Shown here: positions 52,346-63,655 of the stretch, piece after piece
Numbering within the stretch: position 1 is the stretch's first letter
Layout of the letters: every line of letters starts with the position of its first letter
Assembly (NCBI RefSeq): GCF_947242115.1
Contig: NC_074718.1
Span: forward strand, 42,955,699 to 43,019,698
Length of the DNA stretch: 64,000 nucleotides
Direction: 5' to 3'
Source of the DNA: Biomphalaria glabrata
Lineage: Eukaryota > Mollusca > Gastropoda > Planorbidae
Program-made: the position numbers and the translations under genes
The notes under the pieces: generated by a model
What the model was told of the DNA's origin: nothing
Seen by the model: the letters and a program-made list of their open reading frames with translations, nothing else
Databases searched by the model: none

Positions 52346-52624
52346 TGGTCATCATCGAAACACGACGGACGATCTCTCTATTACCTTAAAAATGGTTCTT
52401 TTCAATGTATTCATGTATGTCTGCCGAGAAATAATGTGGTTTACGCTAAATAGTATTTAAATAATTTTGAATAGATTTAGAATAAGTTTTTAATTTTGTA
52501 ATATTGCTAATGATACATTTGTTTTTTAGTTTATAAAAAACACTTTTATTATTTCACCAAAGTAACTTTTTTTTAATCAATAATTTTTAAATTTCTCTGA
52601 AAACAAAAATAATTTACAAATAAT

Positions 52625-53150
52625 TTATCTTCTTATCTTATACAATACAGACATTACTTCAAAAAAGAAGATGATTACGTCCTACGCGTTATGCATTCAG
52701 TCAAGCATATTAACCAATGACCTAAATTCTGCCAAGTCACTGGTTTTCATGGCTAGCTCAGGCAACCCATTCCATGCTCAGTTAGCACTAGGGAAGAAGG
52801 AGTATTTGTACAAATTTGTCCTAGCATATGGGACGAGAAATGTGCCTTTATCTTTGTGTCTTTCAGAGTATTTTATTAAATTTTGTTTTTGTATTTGAAG
52901 ATTAAGGTTCAGTGTTTTATGTATAATTGCTACTTTACTTTTGAGTCTTCTGTCCTGAAGGCTTTCTAAATTTAGTGATTTAACTAAAGGTGTTACTCTA
53001 GTAAAATGAGAATATTTGTTTGTTATGAATCTCACTGCTCTATTTTGTGTCTGTTCAAGTTTCTTAATGTTTTCTTGAGCTGGAGGGTCCCAAACAGAGG
53101 ATGCATATTCTATTATTGACATAAGGCTTAGCCAATGTTCAATAACATTT
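52625..53150 (-). mobile_element. LINE family A, ORF2 C-terminus and 3' tail
   Basis: The minus strand keeps 114 codons open (IEYASSVWDPPAQENIKKLE to LYKYSFFPSAN), then the shared 3' region and ATAAG tail. It is truncated at about 53125; a further short piece of the same region recurs at 53150-53210. Confidence 0.82.
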
Positions 53151-53688
53151 TATTAATTTTTTTTTATTTGAAAATTATGGTTCAGTGTTTTATGTATAAT
53201 CACCACGTCTTACTCAAGTATGTTTTATAGTTTCTCTCATATATATATAATAGAGTACACTAAAGCTAGCACAGCAAGAGCTTGCAGAAGATGTCGCCAT
53301 CACCATTAACAATACTCGCAGAGAACAGTTTCCACACAAACTATCTTGTAACTTTGTTATTTGTTTTATACTCTGACCGAGCGAGCTCAAAATACTTTCA
53401 ACGTAACACATAAGCATGTGTTGAAATGTAAGCATGAAAAAAAAAATATATTGCAACACTTGAATGCACATGCGCAGATGTGTAAAACTGTTCGGGTTTC
53501 ATACAGGGGATCTCAAATAGGTCAACTTTTTCATAGCGCATGAGTTTGTTACTTAAAGATAAGGACGCCTTGAATACATGGTATAACTGGTATAACTATG
53601 AGCTTGTGACGTGTAAGAAGGCAGAGTTACAAATGAAATAAGTAAAGGAGACTGAATGTACAATAACATGAATGTAAAATAAAGCAGA

Positions 53689-53960
53689 TGTGTTTTATTT
53701 AATAGTCTTTCTTTTGTTTTAATTGGGCCCTTAGAATCATAACTGAATTGGATTTTACACTATATAATAAATATTACGGTACTGCCATGAAATCTTGCTA
53801 TTCATGTTGTTATATAGGTTAGTGGCCTGTTACATATATATATATGTAACCTGAGTTATATATTATTAAGTTACATGTTTATTAAGTACATTATCTCATG
53901 TCATGATGTGTTTTATTTAAAAGTCTTTCTTTTGTTTTAATTGGGCCCTTGGAATCATAG
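53689..53960 (+). repeat. Local duplication A-B-A' beside a MITE
   Basis: A phrase (TTTTGTTTTAATTGGGCCCT) occurs at about 53708 and 53931. The segment between them (53750-53905) duplicates the interior of the MITE at 53987-54283 (ATAATAAATATTACGGTACT). Confidence 0.7.
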
Positions 53961-53986
53961 TGGCAGTCGCAATGAATGCCTTGTAA

Positions 53987-54283
53987 CAGTGGCGTAGCTA
54001 AGGGGGGGGGGGACAAAATTCGAAGGTCCACCCAACGAGTGTCTGAATTGAAATGTCACTCTATATAATAAATATTACGGTACTGCCCATGAAATCTTGC
54101 TATTCATGTTGTTATATAGGTTAGTGACCCTGTTGCATATACAGCCTGAGTTATATATTATTAAGTTATATATTTATTAAGTACATTATCTCATGTCATG
54201 ATGTCGCATGTCAAAATGAATGGGGCCCCTGAAGAGGACAAGCCCCCCCCCCCAGGGCCCCCTAATCCCTAGCTATGCCACTG
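53987..54283 (+). mobile_element. hAT-type MITE (CAGTGGCGTAGC family), complete
   Basis: Inverted ends CAGTGGCGTAGCTAAGG and CCCTAGCTATGCCACTG; exact duplication CCTTGTAA at 53979-53986 and 54284-54291. Confidence 0.92.
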
Positions 54284-54291
54284 CCTTGTAA

Positions 54292-55430
54292 ACTGAAAGG
54301 ATACGTTCGTTCTCTTGACAATTATTACTATTATACACTAGTGGAATTATTACAAGTTAAATCGCGGTTTGATTTTTTTTCTGAGTTTTAGACAGATTAT
54401 GATATTTTGCATAAAATTTTCAACTTAATTTCATAACAAAACTTTGAATTTAATCATTAATAATAAAGACAGAAGATAGCAAGTTTCGTTTGTTTAACTA
54501 TTTCTGCGCCAGAAGAGGAGAGGGATGGAGCACTGTGCGGTCCAGCTATGAGTCCTTGTGCTGATATAAACAATATTAAAAACAAAGAGTTTATAATCGA
54601 AGAAAATGAGATGTATGCTGTTTATTGAATATGTTGGAAGAGTACCCCCCAGGTTAAAGGTTGAGAATCATTGTACCATGCACGCTATTCAGACAGTCTG
54701 CACACAAACTTCGCCTTACTAAAGCCTTTTTATTATGCCCTCTATTAAAGTGCAGCTACAGCAGGTTGTGGCTACAGCAGGTTGTGGCAGGGAGTTGGAA
54801 TTGTTGTAGAGACCTATGGAACGTGTATACAATGTTGTGATTCCACATTAGGAAATCTGTTACTGCTGTTCATCTATTTTACGCTTTCTGTCAAATAACT
54901 CAAATATAAGAAACATTGGTGAAACTATTGGACAAACTAGAAAGAAACTTATTAGACTTATTCAGAAAGTGAGTGTTTAGGTCCAAGGATAGTAAGTACC
55001 ATTCCACAAATTTAGGGCGTGTTTTGTTTTTGCGGTGTTGATTTCAATTTTTTCCTTCCTAGCTGAACACCAATCTACCGCACAGAGAGAAACTCTAGGG
55101 TAAGCTAATACCATATCTGCTGCAATAATAACACAATATCTGATTTCAGCTTTTACGTGGCTTGTGGCTATCATCTTCTAGCGAGGTCATTATCGCTGTG
55201 CATATGTTTCTCACTCATTTAACCTATCAATTTCACAGTTGTATTTATGTTTCCAGTCTGTTCTACGTCTGTTTAGTACGTGACACTGTAACATTAGGAA
55301 ATTGTTCAATAAAAGAAATGTAATGACCTGTACAGAGAGTAACTCTTTCTTTAATCTTGCAATGCTACAAGACATGCAAGATTATGGAGGGTGTATGGAA
55401 AATAACCAATGATGAAAAAAACATGACATG
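54292..55430. other. Intergenic stretch, largely unassigned
   Basis: No gene is seen. A worn hAT-like terminus (GGTTAAAGGTTGAGAATCAT) lies near 54652-54672. Confidence 0.4.
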
Positions 55431-55434
55431 AAAG

Positions 55435-55765
55435 ATAAGATAAGATAAGATAAGATAATTTTTTTTGGTCCAATCAAATGGAAATTCAGTTTGACTACAA
55501 TTGACCACCTCAGAGTAACTACTGCAACAATGACATTATAGATGCAAATACGGACAACATTCACACACGAAACACATACACACTCACAACCAGCGCTTTA
55601 TGAATTAGACTTCTATGTACTTCTCGATGACGACAGATGACCTTGTAACACTATGACCGACAGTGGGATAAAGTTTTTAAATCTTTCTGTTTTGTCCTAC
55701 TGGAAAGGAGACGACCACTTCGTTCAGATCTGATGTAGCAGTGGTTCAATGGTTGCAGGTAACAG
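55435..55765 (-). mobile_element. LINE family B, ORF2 C-terminus and 3' tail
   Basis: In sense the minus strand reads KTERFKNFIPLS, a LINE C-terminus (RTxRFKNSFxP pattern). Then comes the 3' region ending CTGAATTTCCATTTGATTGG and TTATC repeats at the 55435 side. Confidence 0.78.
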
Positions 55766-55794
55766 ATAATAGCCGCACTAAATACATAAAACAC

Positions 55795-56095
55795 CAAACC
55801 ATAACTTACAAATAAAAAAAACAAAACCTAATGAAATACTCAGAAAGACACGAAGATAAAGGCACATTTCTTATTCCATACGCTAGAACTAATCCGCACA
55901 AGTGCTCCTTCTTCCCTAGTGCCGAGAATGGAATGGGTTGCCTGAATCAGCCAGGAAAACCAACGACTAAGCATAGTTTAATTCATTGATTAACATGCAT
56001 GACTAGATTGACACATGAAATGCGAAGGACGTAATTATCTTCTTTTTTTTTTTTTTTGAAGAGACGTCTGTAATATATAAGATAAAATAAGAAGC
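55795..56095 (+). mobile_element. LINE family A, ORF2 C-terminus and 3' tail
   Basis: Sense-strand copy: AGACACGAAGATAAAGGCAC, TTCTTCCCTAGTGC, then the 3' region with AGACGTCTGTAATATATAAG and a GATAAAATAAG tail. It lies tail-to-tail with a family B fragment in the opposite orientation. Confidence 0.78.
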
Positions 56096-56116
56096 TGAAG
56101 AGAATATGGTGACACA

Positions 56117-56530
56117 TTTCTTCTTCTTCCTGAAACTGTCAAGTAGAGTTAAGCCTTCGGCTCTTGGAACTCTAGGCCAGCAAAAGTGAACAAGAGCTCC
56201 CTCTCACCGGCCTGAATGAGAACAGTGTACACTGTCTGGCGGGTGGGTCAGACTCGTGGCAAGAGGCCGCGTACACTAAGACACCGCCATTTTCCTTTTC
56301 TATACCAGGTTAACCGTGCGGGACACGCCATTTATGTAACGGCACATGGATTGTGACAAGGTTGTGGGAGCTTTTTTTACAACTCCGCACAGTGCAATGA
56401 GGATGCTCTCGCACCCCCTTAGGCACCCCCACGGGAGTCTTGTCTTGCTACCCTTTAGCCGAATCGTTTCCTCCTACGATCGTTTCCACCCGGGCGCCAC
56501 TATGAGGCAGCGTAGCATGCCCAGGATGGT
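56117..56530 (+). repeat. Interspersed repeat R1, second copy
   Basis: Closely matches 23262-23690 (CGGCTCTTGGAACTCTAGGC, CGCACAGTGCAATGAGGATG) but lacks the CCTTGAGGAACAGCGC segment. Confidence 0.7.
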
Positions 56531-56966
56531 GACACATAGATACTCTGAGAGCTCTAACCACGGAGATCCGAACCGGACCCATCGCATAGCAGAGACCAGG
56601 TATCAGTCATCGAACTTGTCATCATTTCACGCAGCACTAGTGCTTCAAACTCCATGGATAGAAGGGAACAAGTAGGAGGGCTCTTTGGTGCTATTCACTT
56701 AAACAGGGGATGAAACAGTGCATGTATTTCTGTTGTTATAGTTGATTATTGTTGTTAGCAAACGTAGATTCCCTTCAGCTGTAAATCAAAAACAATAATG
56801 TTGTTTAGATCTAACATTCGAGAATCGACGTGTGACTCACGAACTCTTCAAATAGCATACACTTTAATGCGAGACGAACCATTGATTGCACCAAGTAGAT
56901 TTGTAAATAGTTTCTCTTGACAATAAACTTAGATGAGCAATGAAATATGACATAATAATTATCAGT

Positions 56967-57489
56967 CAGGGACGGCCTAAGACCGCTGCAATCTTTGGCC
57001 CCAGTGGGCCCCTCACTTTCATAGGCCCTTTGCTAATTCTAGGTGTAAATTATTGAATTAAACCACTATAATTTATATTACAGGGTTTCGGCGGCTTCCT
57101 GTTTTTCGAGGAGCTTATGGAAATCTGAAATCATAAAAATTTCCTGAAAAATGAACAAAATTGTCATATTGGGGTGTCATTCAATTCATCGAGGTCAACA
57201 ATTGACGAAGATAGATTGAACAATTTGACAATTCTTGCTATTACTATTAAGATTGATCTATATAGAAAACAGATTGTTGATGAGATACTTTATGACTTCG
57301 CTACACGCAAGGCTCGTAAAGTTAATTTGATCGTGATTTTGTACTAAGAAAAGAATGAATAAAATGCAAAGAAAAATTTATTTTCTAATACAAAATCTTA
57401 ATTTTCACTTATTATCCTTATCCCTACCCAGACTGGGCCCAGCGCTATCTGTTTCGCATAGGGCCCCGCTATTGTTATAGGCGGCCCTG
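56967..57489 (+). mobile_element. CAGGGCC-end MITE
   Basis: Ends CAGGGACGGCCTAAG and GGCGGCCCTG. Flanks TTATCAGT and TTCTCAGT match at 7 of 8 bases, so this family is probably hAT as well. Interior blocks match 16527-17270. Confidence 0.8.
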
Positions 57490-58250
57490 TTCTCAGTAAG
57501 GCTTACTCAATTTCACAATGACTACTTTGTCTTGATTTTTTTAATTGTCGTCTGGTTTAAAAATTAATGTGAGTAATGTCCCCTTGATTTATTATCATGC
57601 AGTACATTATCTTCGATATTGTAACAGTATAGCATTCCGATTTCCGGAATGGACGTGATTCCTTTCCTTTGGTGTTTATTTTGAATTCATTCAATCGAGA
57701 ATTAGGTCAAGAATATTGTGAATAGAAATATCCCTGCATAATATTGTTGTGACTGGTAGATGGCAAGCTAAAAAAAAAAGGTAGCTACTATCATCCGTTG
57801 GCATATTGACCTGCCAGTTTTCTTTCAATATTTCTGTAAATGTTTGTTGATAAGTAATTATCAGAGTCATCTCCACATAAATGTTTTTATATGCTGCTCG
57901 AAGTCTTGTGTTTATCTCATGACCAACTGGCAACTTGAGCATGTTTATAAACTCGCGCTATAGCTGCAATCATTAAGTCATAGTATTTCTGTACTGGAGA
58001 CTTTGAAAAGGTGTTTTTGTAAGCTGCAGACGTAAAGTCTAGTCATTGGGAATAAATATATTGAATTCTCATTCTTTGTCTAAACCTCGGAGAACGAGTT
58101 AGCGAACATTTTGCAAGACAATTAGATAGGGCTCTTTAAAAAACGACTTGATATACGAGCGATATTTTTGGTGGGCGAGCAATTAAACCATCACTGACTG
58201 AATTATTTGTTAATGTCACGCTTTTCAGAATGATAAGAAGTTGCTTTCTT
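57490..58250. other. AT-rich intergenic stretch
   Basis: No gene or repeat is recognised. Confidence 0.45.
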
Positions 58251-58257
58251 TTTAAAG

Positions 58258-58522
58258 TCAAGTTCTCCTTTCAGATCTTGCGATCTATTGGGCAGATGAT
58301 ATAAAGGTCATCTGTTTCTGTGGCCCACGGTTAACGAGGGTGTCATGTGGCCAGCACAACGACCAACCGCCTTTAATTTTCCTCAACAAGTGTCAGGTAC
58401 CGATTAGAGCTGTGTGGACTCAAGAGGCAAACAAAAATTCCGAAATTTAGAATCCCAGTCTTCACCAGGATTCGAACTCGGGACCCCCAGTTCGGAAGCC
58501 AAGTGCTTTACCACTCAGTTTT
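58258..58522 (-). mobile_element. tRNA-derived SINE, family 1
   Basis: Reverse copy with body blocks GTTAACGAGGGTGTCATGTG and ACCAACCGCCTTTAATTTTC and the B box GGATTCGAACTC. The extreme head is eroded. Confidence 0.8.
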
Positions 58523-59404
58523 CGTTATAGTAGCTTTCAGTTTCTACACAAGATTCAATTAAAAGAGAGATAATTTGTTTCCGTTTGAGAATATTCTTAA
58601 ACTTTTGGTTTGAAGTGAGGACAAGCTTATTTCAGGGTTCGCAAATCGGTTTATTAAGTCAAAAAGTTGTAAGCTTCATGTTAACTCTTCTTTATTCTAT
58701 GACTTTAGATGACTTGTAAATAACAGAGCACAAATATCGACGTGTAAAATGTCTATGTGCCAGTCTGCAGGAGATGATCCAGTGATTTGTGGTAAAAGCG
58801 CGCGTTTCCAGTTAACATTACTAGACACTATTGATATCCCCTTAGTAGCTAATTCAATAATAACGAGGGTCAAAAAAAATAACTACTTTGCTAATTACGC
58901 ATTATTAAATTTTCATTTTAGCATTGATCTTAGCATCAGGGGAGATAAAGAATGCTAATACCTGATTTACAATATTATATTAACATTATCCAAAATGTGT
59001 GGTCCAAATGATTGATATTCTGATTTACTATACCATCATAAGATGGCTTGGACCCTTAGTCCTGAAAATTGACTCCTAAAATGCCTTTTTTTACGGAGGT
59101 ATGCGCTGGAAAATGTTGTCAATGGGGTCAACTCCAGAAATATAAATGTATTCTCAAGATCTTCCTCAAACAATGTGAAATCGAAAACAATTATTTAAAT
59201 TCTAGCCCTTGATCACTCCTCGGAGCGTACAGAAGTGAATTATTTTTTGTATATAAAACCACGAGGTAGCGAAGAATGAATTATTATTTTAACAAAATAA
59301 TAATCAGAAAAAAGGCAGGCTACTCTAGTACACACCCAACCTACCAGTACCTTGTATGTGGCCGGCTTTTCAAAGCAAAGATTATCTATTAAAATACAAA
59401 AATA

Positions 59405-59515
59405 TTTTTTTTAAAAGGAATATGATTACGTCCTACGCGTCACGCATTCAGTCATGCATGTTAACCAAAGATTTCAATTCTGCCATTTTATTGGTTTATT
59501 TGCTGGCTCATTAGA
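59405..59515 (-). mobile_element. LINE family A, 3' fragment
   Basis: Reverse match (ATGATTACGTCCTACGCGTC and TCATGCATGTTAACCAA); the ATAAG tail is gone. Confidence 0.6.
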
Positions 59516-59644
59516 CCCCATAAACATCTTCAAGTTAATACTTAATAAGAGATACGATTGAGAGCTTAAACCGCGAAGGGTGTACTAAACGTTTACTTAC
59601 TATACCCAATGTCAAACTAGTTGAACTATTTATAGTTATTATAA

Positions 59645-59932
59645 ATCTACAGAAGCACATGACAGAGCATCATGGCGTCACGCTGTGAAAACTGGCGCAC
59701 AAATTCCTGACGACAAGAGAACAGCTCTTGCAGAAGAAAAACATCAGTGAAGAAAAGCAAGGTCAATGACACTAGCTCCAGCTGGAATAACCTGCCCAGT
59801 GTGCAGCCGAACATTCCGGGCTCACATAGGTCTCACCAGCCACATGAGGAGGCACAAAACCCCAGTGCAAAGCCCTCAGCCCCCTGGATGACTAAAGTGG
59901 TCATCATTGAACCACGATGAAAGAACTATATA
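59645..59932 (+). mobile_element. LINE family C, ORF2 C-terminal tail next to P450 B
   Basis: The plus strand reads TEAHDRASWRHAVKTGAQIP and CPVCSRTFRAHIGLTSHMRR, then HKTPVQSPQPPG and a stop. One frame is interrupted by a stop after AEEKHQ. It ends about 65 bp before the presumed P450 B exon. Confidence 0.8.
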
Positions 59933-59997
59933 TACATATATTATATATATAAATCTACTTTTTTAATTCAAAGGTTGTGTGTGTTTCTATTTCCCAG

Positions 59998-62900
59998 GTT
60001 AAAATGATCGATGCCATTTTAATATTTGTGATAGTCTTGTCTACGCTGTACTGGTGGACTTCTCAACGCAAAAAAGGTTTCCCGCCTGAACCAGGACTGT
60101 CGTTACCTTTGATTGGTCACGTTCATTTGGTAGAGACGGATCCAACCAATCAGTTCATTCAATGGAGAAAAAGGTTTGTAGCGTTATAGCGAGGATGTTC
60201 CACAGGGCAGTTAATTAAATAATATGCGATCTCTGTCAGAATGTTTTGCTTACATATACAACTGGTAAACAGACTAAAGTAAAAAAAAAAATTTAACTTG
60301 TCAAAAGTGAACAAATTGTAAACATGTCAAAAGTGAACAAATTGTAAACATGTCAAAAGTGAACAAATTGTAAACATGTCAAAAGTGAACAAATTGTAAA
60401 CATGTCAAAAGTGAACAAATTGTAAACATGTCAAAAGTGAACAAATTGTAAACATGTCAAAAGTGAACAAATTGTAAACATGTCAAAAGTGAACAAATTG
60501 TAAACATGTCAAAAGTGAACAAATTGTAAACATGCCAAAAGTGATCAAATTGTAAACGTGTCAAAAGTGAACAAATTGTAAACATGTCAAAAGTGAACAA
60601 ATTGTAAACATGTCAAAAGTGAACAAATTGTAAACATGTCAAAAGTGAACAAATTTTAAACATGTCAAAAGTGAACAAATTGTAAACATGTCAAAAGTGA
60701 ACAAATTGTAAACATGTCAAAAGTGAACAAATTGTAAACATGTCAAAAGTGAACAAATTGTAAACATGTCAAAAGTGAACAAATTGTAAACATGTCAAAA
60801 GTGAACAAATTGTAAACATGTCAAAAGTGAACAAATTGTAAACATGTCAAAAGTGAACAAATTGTAAACATGCCAAAAGTGATCAAATTGTAAACGTGTC
60901 AAAAGTGAACAAATTGTAAACATGTCAAAAGTGAACAAATTGTAAACATGTCAAAAGTGAACAAATTGTAAACATGTCAAAAGTGAACAAATTTTAAACA
61001 TGTCAAAAGTGAACAAATTGTAAACATGTCAAAAGTGAACAAATTTTAAACATGTCAAAAGTGAACAAATTGTAAACATGTCAAAAGTGAACAAATTGTA
61101 AACATGTCAAAAGTGAACAAATTGTAAACATGTCAAAAGTGAACAAATTGTAAACATGTCAAAAGTGAACAAATTGTAAACATGTCAAAAGTGAACAAAT
61201 TGTAAACATGTCAAAAGTGAACAAATTGTAAACATGTCAAAAGTGAACAAATTGTAAACATGTCAAAAGTGAACAAATTGTTAAGAAACCTAAGGGAACA
61301 AATTGTACTGAATATCCAAGTAGTGAAATCTTATCTAATCTTATAAAATACAAACATTAGGCCTACTTTAAAAAAAGAATATGATTATTTCCTAAGAGTC
61401 ATGCATCTAGTCATGCATGTTAACCAATGACTTAAATTCTTGTAAAAGAGCTAACACAACCTTGTCACAGTCCAGGCGCTGTTCCTCAAGGGGCTGTTAC
61501 ATAATAAAACTCTACCTGACAGTTTAAGACGAAGAGGTATGACTATACTATACGTGATTCACTACTGTATGAGTCAGTGTGACTATACGTGATTCACTAC
61601 TGTATGAGTCAGTATGACTATACGTCATTCACTACTGTATGAGTCAGTATGACTATACGTGATTCACTACTGTAGGAGTAAGTAATTAACTACGTCAGGT
61701 GACCAGAAAATACAATTTAAGGATAAAAACGCATTTCTTGTTCCATATGTTAGGACAAATTCATATGAGAACTCTTCATTTCCAATGGTCATTCAAGCAA
61801 GAGAAAGGTTTGCATGAATAAAACACACACAAAAATGTGCTCTTAATAGAGTGTTAGATCTGTAGGAAACATTTAGTACTAGAATAACACATGGATCTAG
61901 ATAAGCTTTTAGGGAGTGAACATCTTTTATGAAGCAATGTCTGAAATTTATAAAATAACACATGAGGTTTAGGAAGAGTTTAACAAAAGGGAAAGAACCG
62001 AAATAATCATTTCCATATCTCTCAATACTGCAAGGTTTAACTCCCTTTTTCTTGATACAACAAAATGAATTAATCACCACTAATTGGTGAACTAATTGGT
62101 TAATGTTTTGATTGATTCGTGTATTCTCATCGACTATGAATAATTGCACAGAATTTTAAATTGATTCGTGAATGAAAAGTGGTCGAAAAAAAACCTTGGC
62201 CCAAATTTCTACCAGACAGACCGACAGACAGACAGACTGACTGATGGATGGAGTTAGTTATAAGCTTTGTAAAAAAAAAAAGAGGTAATTTGGTCGAACT
62301 GATTCTATACATTAACTCAAAATCATTCAAATCTAAAATGATATATCGTTACAATCCTCAGACTCGGTGACGTCTTCCTGGTTCGCTATGGCTACAAGCA
62401 GGTGGTCTTCATCAGCGGCTACGAAGCGATTCACGAGGCGCTGGTCAAGAAACACGCCATCTTCATGAACAGGTCGGACGGGTTCCTGCATGAGGTTCTG
62501 TTTAACCGCAAGGGAGTCATCTCCCTTGCTGGAGAGGAGTGGCGAGAGCAGAGGGCGTTTCTCCAGCAGGCACTCAAAGAACTGGGGATGGGACGCAACG
62601 TTATGGCAGAGAGGATCCATGCTGAGGTTGGTCACTTGCTGCATGAAATTGACCAGTCCAAAGGACAACCCTTAGATTTACGAAAACTGTTCACAGCCAG
62701 TGTTTCTAACGTCATATGTTACATTACTTTCGGCAGACGATATGATTATGACGACAAAGTATTCAACCAAATGCGAGATCTAACAATGCGACAATTTGAA
62801 ATAGCCTCCCCTTCTTCGCCATTGCATTTCTTTTACAAGATTATCAGACGTCTACCTTTGGATTTTTTTCACTATCGAGAATTTATGCAAACAATCAAAA

Positions 62901-63655
62901 CCATGATAGCTCACTTTACACGTATGATTCAGGAAACTGTTTCTGATAGTCGCAATGATGGACATTACATTGTTCACATGTTCACAGCAGAGATGGATAA
63001 AAGAAAGGAAGCTGGATGCAGTTCAACTTTTGAAGATGGAAATCGGCTGTATAATTGCTATAACTTCTTCAATGCTGGCACGGAGACATCCAGCACCACG
63101 CTTCTCTACGGCGTTCTGTTTCTGGTCAACTTTCCTGAGATTCAAGAGAAGCTCTTCGAAGAAATTAAAGAGCATGTTGGAACTGATCATCTGCCTCCTT
63201 GGAGCAGCAGAAAAAATTTGGTATTGCTAAATGCTTTTATTTACGAGACCCAGCGTCTCTCCAGCATTATACCATTAAGCTTAGAACGAATGACGGCAAG
63301 CGACTCGACAATTAAAGGATGTTTCATCCCGAAAGGGACCGTTGTAATCCCAGTTTTAGATTCTCTTTTATGGGACGAGGAAGTCTGGGGGGACCCCATG
63401 AACTTCAGACCTGAGAGATTTCTCGAGAACGGCAAACTAACAGTGAAGAAAGAATTTTTGCCTTTCTCTGATGGCAGTAGAAGATGTTTGGGAGAGCCTC
63501 TTGCTGCAATGGAGCTTTTTCTATTTATGGCAGCTTTGATTCAACGCTATAAATTTGTACCTGAAGAATCTGGGAAATTGCCAGCAATGGGAGGACGCTA
63601 TGGATTTTCTAGAACACCGCATCCCTTTAAAGTGCGAGCTTTGCTGAGAGAGTAA
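59998..63655 (+). CDS. Cytochrome P450 (CYP2-clan), copy B
   Basis: Coding exons are 60004-60173 and 62362-63655, with the same lengths, splice phase and junction bases as copy A, again giving 487 residues. WREQR, AGTETS, ETQR, PERF and FSDGSRRCLGE are all intact, so the gene looks functional. Role and location are as for copy A. By eye the protein differs from copy A at about 36 of 237 positions from the GTG codon of exon 2 to the I-helix, but at only one position (Met/Leu near the C-terminus) after it. The intron is 2188 bp against 962 bp in copy A, mostly because of a 26-bp minisatellite. The TTTCCCAG acceptor just before ATG is conserved with copy A, supporting an upstream non-coding exon. 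LINE debris lies right upstream. Confidence 0.95.
60004..60173 (+). CDS. P450 copy B, coding exon 1
   Basis: Start chosen at the ATG just after TTTCCCAGGTTAAA, matching copy A. An in-frame upstream ATG at 59977 lies before the acceptor and is not used. It ends AG|GTTTGT. Confidence 0.93.
60296..61280. repeat. 26-bp minisatellite in P450 B intron, with 338-bp higher-order repeat
   Basis: Unit AACATGTCAAAAGTGAACAA plus ATTGTA, about 38 copies. A marked variant (CATGCCAAAAGTGATC) occurs at 60531 and 60869, and a TTTT variant at 60654 and 60992. Both spacings are 338 bp, exactly 13 units. Confidence 0.95.
61325..61440 (-). mobile_element. LINE family A, 3' tail in P450 B intron
   Basis: Reverse match with a worn ATAAG tail (TCTTATCTAATCTTAT) and CATGCATGTTAACCAATGAC. 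Confidence 0.65.
61453..61541 (-). repeat. Interspersed repeat R1, fragment
   Basis: CACAACCTTGTCACAGTCCA and GGCGCTGTTCCTCAAGG are the reverse complement of part of 23262-23850. Confidence 0.65.
61545..61680. repeat. 35-bp tandem repeat, about 4 units
   Basis: Unit GACTATACGTGATTCACTAC plus TGTATGAGTCAGTAT, starts at 61581 and 61616. Confidence 0.8.
62362..63655 (+). CDS. P450 copy B, coding exon 2
   Basis: Begins after CAATCCTCAG with the same LGDVFLVRYGYKQ as copy A; stop TAA at 63653-63655. Confidence 0.95.

Noticed and set aside
55438-55460. Clustered GATA-factor binding sites (GATAAG repeats)
   Set aside because: The same repeats terminate LINE families A and B at many places in the window, so they are best explained as retrotransposon tails.
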